A DNA stretch of 23,143 nucleotides from Opitutia bacterium (lineage in GTDB: Bacteria > Verrucomicrobiota > Verrucomicrobiia > Opitutales > UBA953). Below the pieces are notes generated by a model. The model was not told where the DNA came from. It did no database searches and saw only the letters and a program-made list of their open reading frames with translations. Below are positions 9,801-15,178 of the stretch, one piece after another (the stretch's first letter is position 1; each line of letters starts with the position of its first letter). The stretch spans positions 1 to 23,143 of the forward strand of contig CANCLV010000013.1 of NCBI GenBank assembly GCA_947378905.1, in the 5' to 3' direction. A program made the position numbers and the translations under genes.

Positions 9801-9921
9801 GCGCGATTTGTGGATACTGAGAGACAGGTAAAATGCGGTACGCCATGATACCGGCCATGACGATAACGATCGAAACAACGGTTCCGAAGATGGGGCGACG
9901 AACGAAGAATTCCCAAATCAT
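6811..9921 (-). CDS. RND multidrug efflux pump, inner-membrane subunit (AcrB/MexB/OqxB-like, HAE1 family)
   Basis: At 1036 residues this is the standard HAE1 length. It starts with IWEFFVRRPIFGTVVSIVIV, the usual pump N-terminus. TM4 carries the proton-relay pair Asp409-Asp410 in GIVVDDAIVVLENIERL, and TM10 carries Lys939 in GLAAKNAILIVEFA, matching Asp407/Asp408 and Lys940 of AcrB. Two large periplasmic loops follow TM1 and TM7. The pump exchanges protons for hydrophobic drugs and passes them through the fusion protein and outer-membrane channel. All catalytic residues are present, so it should be active. The gene begins three bases after the fusion-protein stop codon and overlaps the channel gene. 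Substrate range cannot be read from the sequence. Confidence 0.95.
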   Translation of the reverse strand: MIWEFFVRRPIFGTVVSIVIVMAGIMAYRILPVSQYPQIAPPTATIAVTYPGASAETLMRTVAAPIEDEINGTDNVLYYSSTSSANGTLTITVTFEPGSDPDMCVVNLTNRVKVAELRLPEEARRLGVVVKKRTNDILLSISIISKDGSRDSIYLSNFASVNVVEEIKRIPGVGEAGIFGARDYAMRIWLQPDKMARLGVTPTDVTLAIRAANQQYAAGRLGQEPSMVGQSLVIPVVTPSRLATPDEFSDIIIRSGGAAGTLRLRDIARVELGAQSYEQQATLDGQTAVGIRVFLAPGANALDVADAIKERVKQLSKRFPSGVDYDVPFDTTRFVSASISEVEHTLLEAGALVVLVLFLFLGSWRATLIPLIAVPVSLIGTFAGLWVFGFGINTLTLFAMVIAIGIVVDDAIVVLENIERLMEEKGMSPFDAAIESIREVSGAIIAIVLVLVSVFLPVAFLGGIAGALYRQFAVTVAVAVTISGFVALTLTPALCVMILKPKTNYEKSGFLLWFEKMFKAVAGWHDRTVRWLLARPITGFAIFFLIIGINFVLIKVIPRSFLPVEDQGYLVASVSLPDGASVTRTREYMAKLVPDFLVVPTDKPAVSHVFAISGFDLIGGGEKTNSGTMFLPLKDWSVRDKSADELSRVFSGVGMKYPQGMCMVFNPPPIRGIGTAGGFEFYLQARDDDSIAKLGQVTEKLLAELRKNPELTGINSFFRTNVPQYLTEVDQVRAAALGINLSDIYDALQATIGSVYVNDFNRSGRTYRVLMQAEPDKRMAPEDIAHVHVRAKDGTMIPLSTLVKIKSTSGAEQLDRYKGFLSSRVIGSAAPGVSSSHALDVVEQIAEATLPEGYELDWTAQAYQEKRTATSAVPAFAMALLMVFLILAALYEKWSLPIGVIFTVPFALMGALLAIFARGMANDIYFQIGLVTLIGLAAKNAILIVEFAVFARDAGKSAAEAAAEAAKVRFRPLVMTSMAFVLGVIPLVIAVGAGAGARRSMGTGVFGGMIIDTFLATLFIPLFFKVLTGDRKEPQA

Positions 9922-9924
9922 AAC

Positions 9925-11049
9925 TTATTTATTGGCAGGTGGATTGCCCCGGACTTGCACAGGATTTCCTGGACGAATTCTTTGGATGTTGTCGATAATT
10001 ACGCGATCACCCGCTTTTAGTCCTGCACTGATAATGGCATCAGGTCCATGGACTTGAGCGATTTGAATCGGTGCTACCTGGGCTTTGCCTTCAGCATTTA
10101 AAATATAAACGAAACGACCTTGGGATGACTGAAGTAAACAACTGGCGGGAATCGTCACGGCATTAGTGATGGTCTGACCGAGCAAATCAACACGCACAAA
10201 CTGGCCAGGGATTAAAGTGTTCGTCGCATTATCAAACTCGGCGCGCATTTGAATCGTACCCAATCGTGGATCGACTTGAGCGGAAACGAAATTGATTTTT
10301 CCTAACTCATTACACTTCACACCATTGGCTAAAGTAACGGAAACCTTGGCTTGATTGGCAATCGCAGCATCGCCAGCAAAAACGCGGGTAAACTCTTGTT
10401 CGGAAATACCAAAACGAACCCAAACTTTATCGCGTTGTACTAAAGTAGTAAGAAGTCCATCAACCCCGGGCGTCACAAGCGACCCCTCAGAACGTAGCAA
10501 TCTGCCCGCATAACCATCAATAGGCGCACGGACTTCACAGTAAGATAAATCGAGCTCAGCACTCTTAACTTTCGCTGCAGCCACTTCCTTCGCCGCAGTT
10601 GCACTGTCCGCCAATAATTGTGCATCTCCTGCTTCTTTCGCACTGGCCGCATTTTGACTGAGTAAAGTCGCCTGACGTTTAGCTTCAGCGGTCGCCTGCT
10701 CTGCACGTGCCTGCTCTTGCGCGAATTGAGCCTTCGCTAAAGACAAAGCGATTTCATAAGGAGCTGGATCGATTTTAAAAAGTAATTCACCCGCTTTAAT
10801 GAATTCACCTTCGCGATACGATTGCGTTAAAAGAATGCCAGTAACTCGAGCGCGCACTTCAACTTCGCGTGTGCCGTCGACCTGACCCGAAACTTCCACT
10901 TCTTGGGGCAAGGGTGCTACCTGTGCGGTCATCACGGCGGCTATTAAGGGAGGCTGAGCGGGTTGCTCGGCAGGCTTGCATGCCGAAAATAGAAATAAGA
11001 CCGCTCCGCAGAGAACGACCTCGACAATTCTGTATTTACATACATTCAT
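9925..11049 (-). CDS. RND efflux periplasmic adaptor (membrane fusion protein), lipoprotein, AcrA/MexA-like
   Basis: This 374-residue protein has an N-terminal lipoprotein signal with lipobox LFSAC (Cys24). It shows the classic HlyD order: barrel strand (PLPQEVEVSGQVDG), half lipoyl domain (GILLTQSYREGEFIKAGELLFKIDPAPYE), an alpha-hairpin coiled coil rich in Ala/Glu/Gln (about residues 100-170), second lipoyl half (LDLSYCEVRAPIDGYAG), beta-barrel and membrane-proximal domains. It links the inner-membrane pump to the outer channel. It is the first gene of the operon, followed by the pump after three bases. The ATG at 11049 is the only good start ahead of the signal peptide, and it lies inside the palindromic operator at 11035-11058. 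No room remains for a normal leader. Confidence 0.92.
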   Translation of the reverse strand: MNVCKYRIVEVVLCGAVLFLFSACKPAEQPAQPPLIAAVMTAQVAPLPQEVEVSGQVDGTREVEVRARVTGILLTQSYREGEFIKAGELLFKIDPAPYEIALSLAKAQFAQEQARAEQATAEAKRQATLLSQNAASAKEAGDAQLLADSATAAKEVAAAKVKSAELDLSYCEVRAPIDGYAGRLLRSEGSLVTPGVDGLLTTLVQRDKVWVRFGISEQEFTRVFAGDAAIANQAKVSVTLANGVKCNELGKINFVSAQVDPRLGTIQMRAEFDNATNTLIPGQFVRVDLLGQTITNAVTIPASCLLQSSQGRFVYILNAEGKAQVAPIQIAQVHGPDAIISAGLKAGDRVIIDNIQRIRPGNPVQVRGNPPANK

Positions 11050-11058
11050 GTATGTAAA
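11035..11058. promoter_or_regulatory. Perfect palindromic operator, AcrR/TtgR type, between repressor and efflux genes
   Basis: Two 11-base arms, TTTACATACAT and ATGTATGTAAA, are perfect reverse complements around a 2-base centre. The core TACATACAT/ATGTATGTA is the half-site of the E. coli AcrR operator as I remember it, but the two half-sites here are about 4 bp closer together. It lies 15 bases upstream of the repressor ATG and covers the start codon of the fusion-protein gene. Bound repressor would therefore block efflux transcription at about the start site, and probably its own gene. The palindrome is seen directly; its function is inferred from position and the AcrR resemblance. Confidence 0.85.
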
Positions 11059-11084
11059 TCTAAACAGTCACCCATGGCTCGCAA
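11057..11084 (-). promoter_or_regulatory. Possible promoter of the efflux operon, lying over the repressor start
   Basis: On the minus strand a TTGCGA hexamer (plus 11079-11084) and a TAGATT hexamer (plus 11057-11062) are 16 bases apart, each matching 4 of 6 consensus positions. The predicted start would fall inside the operator, a base or so from the ATG at 11049. The hexamers are weak. The main argument is that the intergenic gap is only 24 bases, so the promoter must overlap the repressor gene. Confidence 0.35.
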
Positions 11085-11691
11085 GACCAAAGCAGAGGCA
11101 GCCCTCACCAGGGAGAAAATCATCCAATCCGCACGGGCTGTCTTTAATCGGCACGGGGTATCCAATACCTCCCTCGAAGAGGTTGCATCAGAGGCAGATG
11201 TGACGCGTGGAGCTGTTTATTGGCACTTTAAAAATAAGGCTGATCTATTTCGCGCGGTGCGGAGTCAGACCGGGCGACTCCTCCAATTAAATCAAAAGTC
11301 GCATGGCGATGCCCTATCCAAATTAGAGAACGGCCTACTGGCAGCACTTCATCGATTAGAGAGCGACGTCGAAGCACGACAGACTTTTGAGGTCATGCTC
11401 TGGCACTGTGAATTCGTCGGCGAATTTGCCAGTGTTCGGAATGAGCTCATGACAAGTGGACGAGATTTCTTACGCGAGATTACCGAACTTTATGAAGAAG
11501 CTTTAAGAGAAAAAATTCTGAGTCCTCACCTAGACCCACAAACAACGGCTTTAGAAACTTACTTCTTCTTCACTGGATTATTAAAAATATGGCTCGCGGA
11601 AAACCGCCAAAGCCAGGTTCACCATCGTGCAGCTGATGTCATTAAGGCGCATATTAAAAATAAACGCCGCACCATTAAGCCGAAGAGTTAA
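11074..11691 (+). CDS. TetR-family repressor of the efflux operon, AcrR/TtgR-like
   Basis: This 205-residue protein starts MARKTKAEAALTREKII, almost the same opening as E. coli AcrR. The helix-turn-helix spans about residues 30-55 (SNTSLEEVASEADVTRGAVYWHFKNKADLF), with the TRGA(V/I)YWHF recognition helix. The C-terminal ligand domain has the HCEFVGE motif of the AcrR/TtgR (MAATS) type. Proteins of this kind bind DNA as dimers and leave it when they bind drugs or toxic metabolites. It is transcribed away from the three efflux genes with the palindrome at 11035-11058 between them, so it almost certainly represses them. I leave the gene symbol blank because orthology with acrR was not tested. 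Confidence 0.93.
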   Translation: MARKTKAEAALTREKIIQSARAVFNRHGVSNTSLEEVASEADVTRGAVYWHFKNKADLFRAVRSQTGRLLQLNQKSHGDALSKLENGLLAALHRLESDVEARQTFEVMLWHCEFVGEFASVRNELMTSGRDFLREITELYEEALREKILSPHLDPQTTALETYFFFTGLLKIWLAENRQSQVHHRAADVIKAHIKNKRRTIKPKS

Positions 11692-11714
11692 TGCCAAAAA
11701 ATCTAAGATTCTGT

Positions 11715-11798
11715 TGGTGCCCAGGACCGGACTCGAACCGGTAAGCCTCGCGGCGGCAGATTTTAAGTCTGCTGTGTATACCATTCCACCACCTGGGC
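11715..11798 (-). tRNA. tRNA-Leu(UAA)
   Basis: The minus strand folds into a class II tRNA: acceptor GCCCAGG/CCTGGGC, anticodon stem GCAGA/TCTGC with loop CTTAAAA (anticodon TAA), a long variable arm, T arm CCGG-TTCGAGT-CCGG, and an encoded CCA. It is 84 nt including CCA. The long variable arm and the anticodon both indicate leucine. Confidence 0.95.
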
Positions 11799-11814
11799 CA
11801 ACAGAGGGTTCACC

Positions 11815-11820
11815 ATTATA
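11815..11820 (-). promoter_or_regulatory. -10 box for tRNA-Leu
   Basis: A perfect TATAAT on the minus strand lies 16 bases upstream of the tRNA 5' end, a suitable distance for a short tRNA leader. No good -35 hexamer is found at 16-18 bases; a TTGCCA occurs only 13 bases upstream. Confidence 0.45.
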
Positions 11821-11848
11821 CTTCTTCGCTAATTGGCAATACGAGAAA

Positions 11849-12193
11849 TTAGCCTAATCGACTTAAGAGAGGCTGACAAAGGCGATAGGTTAAAGCGGTT
11901 AAAAGACAGGCAATTAAAAGCGAAAACCAGAAGTTTAATCCCATTCTCAGTGCCAAGGGAAAGGTCAGGAATAAAATAAAAGACGGAATGGTGTAAGCCA
12001 GAATCGACCAATTGAGGGCAATAATCTTGGAGGTGTCAGGCGTATCCAACCACGTCCAAATAATGACCAATAAACTGGTTAATGGTAAGGCACAAAGCAA
12101 AGCACCCCAAGACACACTGCGTTTCGATAGTTCGGAGGCAGCCGTGATTACCGAAGCCGAAATAATAAATTTTAGAATGATTTGGTAGTTCAT
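11849..12193 (-). CDS. DUF3147 family small membrane protein
   Basis: This 114-residue protein has four hydrophobic segments (about residues 5-17, 28-50, 62-83 and 86-104). The conserved-looking features are ELSKRSVSWGALLCALPLTSLLVIIW near the N-terminus and NWSILAYTIPSFILFLTFPLALRMGLNFW, which match my memory of the DUF3147 family. Its function is unknown. It is a single gene between tRNA-Leu and trpA, transcribed away from trpA. A perfect TATAAT lies 8 bases before its ATG, which would make the transcript leaderless or nearly so. Confidence 0.8.
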   Translation of the reverse strand: MNYQIILKFIISASVITAASELSKRSVSWGALLCALPLTSLLVIIWTWLDTPDTSKIIALNWSILAYTIPSFILFLTFPLALRMGLNFWFSLLIACLLTALTYRLCQPLLSRLG

Positions 12194-12201
12194 ACCCCGA
12201 A

Positions 12202-12207
12202 ATTATA
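12202..12207 (-). promoter_or_regulatory. -10 box immediately upstream of the DUF3147 gene
   Basis: A perfect TATAAT on the minus strand ends 8 bases before the ATG at 12193. A start site 6-8 bases downstream would coincide with the start codon. The -35 region is poor. Confidence 0.45.
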
Positions 12208-12260
12208 CTGAAATTGATTTAATGAAAGCCTTAGTTCAGAGCACCTGGGCTTGCTCTCAT

Positions 12261-12266
12261 TATAAA
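12261..12266 (+). promoter_or_regulatory. Possible -10 box of trpA
   Basis: TATAAA lies 20 bases before the trpA ATG, within an AT-rich ATTATAAAAT stretch. No convincing -35 hexamer is seen at the right spacing, and no leader peptide or attenuator fits in the 93-base intergenic gap. Confidence 0.3.
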
Positions 12267-12286
12267 ATCAGTCTTGTTCATAGTCC

Positions 12287-13078
12287 ATGCAACGCCTGGC
12301 CCAAACTTTTGCTCGCTGTCGCTCCGAAGGTCGTCCCGCCTTTGTCAGCTACGTCTGCGCCGGCGATCCCGACGTCGCTACCTCGAAAGCTATATTAGCC
12401 TCTCTCGCGCAAGCGGGTGCCGACATTCTCGAAGTGGGCGTGCCCTTCTCCGATCCTCTGGCGGACGGCTTAACTAACCAACTCGCCGCACAACGCGCTC
12501 TCGAAGGTGGCATGACCTTCAATCACTTACTCGAAATCATTCGCGATACGCGCGCGGTCACCGACAAGCCGATCATCTTATATTGCTACTATAACTTATT
12601 ATTTTCGTTCGGCATAGAATCCTATTGCGAGAAAGCTAAAGCCGCCGGAATCGATGGACTCTTGGTTTTAGACTGCCCACCCGAAGAAGCCGGTGAACTC
12701 ATTGCGGCCTCGAAAAAATTCAACCTCGCGAATGTTTTCATTATCGCACCCACCACGCCACCCGCCCGGATGGCACTGATCGCAAAACATGCTTCAGGAT
12801 TCATTTACTATGTGTCACGCGAAGGTGTCACGGGTGAACGCTCAGAACTCGCTCAAAACTTACAAAGCGCGGTTAAAGAAATCAAAAAACATACCGACCT
12901 TCCTATTTGCGTGGGCTTCGGAATTTCCACCGCCGCACACGTCAAAGCCATCGGTGAAATCGCCGATGGAGTCGTCGTTGGTAGTGCGCTCGTCAATGTC
13001 ATCGCAGCCCATAAAGACAATCGTTCGCAAGCGGCCGCCGCCATTGGACAGAAGGTTCGCGAACTGCTCGGTGCGTAG
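12287..13078 (+). CDS. trpA: Tryptophan synthase alpha chain
   Basis: At 263 residues this is the usual TrpA length. The catalytic acids Glu49 (ILEVGVPFSDP) and Asp60 (PLADG) fall at exactly the classical positions. Downstream come the YYN motif (LYCYYNLLF), DGLLVLDCPPEE, the PTTPPARM segment, the YYVSREGVTGER phosphate-binding loop and the final VGFGIST and VVVGSALV strands of the TIM barrel. It cleaves indole-glycerol phosphate and channels indole to TrpB. One change from the common DGPxIQ sequence is that Pro is replaced by Leu62 (DGLTNQ). No trpB is adjacent; the neighbours are unrelated genes on the opposite strand, so trpA here is separate from any trp operon visible in this window. Confidence 0.96.
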   Translation: MQRLAQTFARCRSEGRPAFVSYVCAGDPDVATSKAILASLAQAGADILEVGVPFSDPLADGLTNQLAAQRALEGGMTFNHLLEIIRDTRAVTDKPIILYCYYNLLFSFGIESYCEKAKAAGIDGLLVLDCPPEEAGELIAASKKFNLANVFIIAPTTPPARMALIAKHASGFIYYVSREGVTGERSELAQNLQSAVKEIKKHTDLPICVGFGISTAAHVKAIGEIADGVVVGSALVNVIAAHKDNRSQAAAAIGQKVRELLGA

Positions 13079-13081
13079 TCT

Positions 13082-14071
13082 TTAACGAACCCAGGGACCT
13101 TGCGCTACTTCGTCGACCTTCACTGAGTTAGAGGGAATGACTTTGGTTTCCTCTAAACTATCAATTTCGCTCTGCACTTGTTTACGAGAAAGCACGCCGT
13201 AGTTTTCTTGCTTAGATTCATCGGCCGCAATTCTGGAATCAATCATCTGCTGGCGACACCAAGTAAGAAATCCATCATCCAATTTTGGATTATCTTTTTT
13301 CATGAGGTTGTGAGCAGGAGTCGGATCCTGTGTAATATAATTTTCCCAACCGCGTGCGTAAGCTTTCAGAAATTTTGCGAGTACTTCCGGATTCTTTTTC
13401 AACCATTCATCAGTCGTGAATAACGTCGCGGCCGCTGAATACCCAAAATCGGATAATCGTAAGCATCTTACTTTGGCTCCAGCTTGCTGGAGAAAATAAG
13501 GCTCAGCAGTAAAGAAGCCTTCTTGAATTGCTTCGGGATCACGCAGAAAATCGCCCTGTCCGTAAGTCTGCGGACGGATAGAAAAATCGGCGCCTAATTT
13601 ATTTTTCAGAAAAGGAATCCAGGCTGCTTCTGGTCGGGCAATGATAACCCGACCCGCCAAATCGCGGTAAGATTTTACCGAAGAATTTTCGTGTACCATT
13701 AAGCATAATGGCATGTGCTGAAAAACTGCTGCCACATTACAAATGGGTAGACCCACTGCTCGGGCTTGAATAACTTGCGTGGTAGCTGATTGACCAATAT
13801 CTGCCCTACCTGTGGCCACGATTTGCGTTACCTTCACGTTGCCTCCACCAGGAATGAGAACGACGTCTAAGCCTTCATCTTTAAACCATCCCTTCGCGAG
13901 CGCTTGATAAAGTCCACCGTGTTCAGGCTCGGGAAACCAATCGAGTTGCACAGTCACACGCTGAAGTCCGCCAGCTTTCTGATTCTGGATTCGCTTTATA
14001 TATCCTGCACTCAAACCAACAATCACACAGACAACCCAAATGATCACGCGAGTGCTCCAACTTATTTTCAT
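13082..14071 (-). CDS. ABC-type solute-binding protein, NMT1/ThiY-like
   Basis: This 329-residue protein has one N-terminal hydrophobic segment (about residues 8-24) acting as signal or anchor; no lipobox Cys is present. The mature part begins VTVQLDWFPEPEHGGLYQALAKGWFKDEGLDVVLIPGG, the hallmark opening of the NMT1/THI5-like fold. Then come ADIGQSATTQVIQARA and a clear second lobe. Family members bind pyrimidine precursors of thiamine, or sulfonates and related compounds. ThiY is the closest in my memory, but the ligand cannot be fixed from sequence. No permease or ATPase gene is adjacent. It converges on trpA with only three bases between the stop codons and no terminator in between. Confidence 0.82.
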   Translation of the reverse strand: MKISWSTRVIIWVVCVIVGLSAGYIKRIQNQKAGGLQRVTVQLDWFPEPEHGGLYQALAKGWFKDEGLDVVLIPGGGNVKVTQIVATGRADIGQSATTQVIQARAVGLPICNVAAVFQHMPLCLMVHENSSVKSYRDLAGRVIIARPEAAWIPFLKNKLGADFSIRPQTYGQGDFLRDPEAIQEGFFTAEPYFLQQAGAKVRCLRLSDFGYSAAATLFTTDEWLKKNPEVLAKFLKAYARGWENYITQDPTPAHNLMKKDNPKLDDGFLTWCRQQMIDSRIAADESKQENYGVLSRKQVQSEIDSLEETKVIPSNSVKVDEVAQGPWVR

Positions 14072-14080
14072 AGCAGCAAC

Positions 14081-14110
14081 TTAATAACCACAGACTGACA
14101 GTCCAGTCAG
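14081..14110 (-). promoter_or_regulatory. Possible promoter with inverted repeat upstream of the solute-binding protein gene
   Basis: On the minus strand CTGACT (plus 14105-14110) and TATTAA (plus 14081-14086) are 18 bases apart, each 4 of 6 to consensus. The 5-bp inverted repeat CTGAC...GTCAG (14095-14099 and 14106-14110) lies over the -35 and spacer, like a small operator. The -10 ends 9 bases before the ATG. All elements are weak. Confidence 0.3.
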
Positions 14111-14194
14111 ATGCCTAATTTTTATGGGGTTTAAGTGAATTTTAGGGCATTCATCGATTCTTTCTTGCCAGCCCCCTTACCTCTCTCACTTTTC

Positions 14195-14213
14195 CAATGG
14201 TTCTAGCCCATTG
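14195..14213 (+). other. Small perfect hairpin upstream of pyrB
   Basis: CAATGG and CCATTG form a 6-bp perfect stem around a 7-base loop, ending 23 bases before the pyrB ATG. It could be a leader structure influencing pyrB expression or a binding site. It has no T-run, so it is not a terminator. I see no PyrR-binding consensus on this strand. The pyrB-proximal sequence GGAAC, about 9 bases before the ATG, may serve as a weak Shine-Dalgarno. Confidence 0.3.
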
Positions 14214-14236
14214 TTAGAGCCACCGGAACAAAACGT

Positions 14237-15178
14237 ATGGCTCAACAAACCACCTGGACCAAAAAAGACTTAACCGGCATCGAGACACTTTCCCGGGCCG
14301 AGATAGAATTTCTTTTTGATCAGGCGGAAAAATTCCTTCCCGCTTTGGCGCCCGGCAAAGGACTCGACCTCATGCATGGTCGCACCGTTGTTAATCTTTT
14401 CTTAGAACCAAGCACTCGTACCTGCACTGCCTTCGAAATCTCTGCTAAAAAATTAGGTGCTGAAGTGGTCTCGATCAACACCACCGCCTCATCACTGGTT
14501 AAAGGAGAAACACTTCGAGATACGGCGATGAATATCCGTGCCATGGGTGTGGATGCGATCGTGATTCGCCACTCCTCAGCAGGTGCACCACGTTACCTCG
14601 GTGAAGTCTTAGACATTTCAGTCATCAACGCAGGTGACGGCGCTCACGAGCATCCCACACAAGCACTACTCGACGCGTTTACGCTCAAACAAAAATTTGG
14701 TAAGGTCGAAGGGCTTAAGGTAACTATTTTAGGCGATATCCTATTCAGTCGTGTCGCTCGCTCAAACATCCACTGTCTCTCTAAATTAGGCGCCCAAGTC
14801 ACGCTCGCCGGTCCAGCGACTTTAGTACCGCTATCCTTAGCTCAAGCCTTCCCCCAGGTTCGCATTGTACATGACCTAAAAGCCGCCCTCTCCGATGCCG
14901 ACGCCGTCATGCTCTTGCGCATTCAACACGAGCGGCAAACGACTACCCACTTCCCTTCACTCGCTGAATATACTTCTCAATTCGGTTTAAATGCCGAACG
15001 CGCAGCGTGGCTTAAGCCCAATGCAGTCGTCATGCATCCTGGTCCCATCAATCGCGGCGTCGAAGTCGATAGCGACGTGGCTGATGGACCTCGCTCCGTC
15101 ATTCTAGAACAGGTGCGCAATGGCGTAGCGGTTCGTATGGCCGTTCTTCACCTTTGTACTTCCGCTCTTAAACGATGA
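14237..15178 (+). CDS. pyrB: Aspartate carbamoyltransferase catalytic subunit
   Basis: At 313 residues this is the usual length. The carbamoyl-phosphate loop is FLEPSTRTCTAFE (STRT at 59-62), the 80s loop has Ser86 and Lys89 in SSLVKGE, and HEHPTQALLD is at 137-146. The second domain has LGDILFSRVARSN and ends with VMHPGPINRGVE. It joins carbamoyl phosphate and aspartate in the second step of pyrimidine synthesis. Its TGA overlaps the next gene's ATG by four bases, the arrangement I recall for Pseudomonas pyrB-pyrC'. No regulatory pyrI gene is present. One oddity is Cys63 and Ala65 in STRTCTAFE, where many ATCases have STRTRxSFE. Confidence 0.96.
   Translation: MAQQTTWTKKDLTGIETLSRAEIEFLFDQAEKFLPALAPGKGLDLMHGRTVVNLFLEPSTRTCTAFEISAKKLGAEVVSINTTASSLVKGETLRDTAMNIRAMGVDAIVIRHSSAGAPRYLGEVLDISVINAGDGAHEHPTQALLDAFTLKQKFGKVEGLKVTILGDILFSRVARSNIHCLSKLGAQVTLAGPATLVPLSLAQAFPQVRIVHDLKAALSDADAVMLLRIQHERQTTTHFPSLAEYTSQFGLNAERAAWLKPNAVVMHPGPINRGVEVDSDVADGPRSVILEQVRNGVAVRMAVLHLCTSALKR

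Noticed and set aside
14161..14190. Minus-strand GAGAGGTAAGG...CTGGCAAG resembling a PyrR-binding loop near pyrB
   Set aside because: It is on the wrong strand for pyrB, lacks the flanking stem and is probably coincidence.
14072..14236. Search for a thiamine (TPP) riboswitch upstream of the NMT1/ThiY-like gene
   Set aside because: No CTGAGA/TPP core or matching stems were found on either strand.
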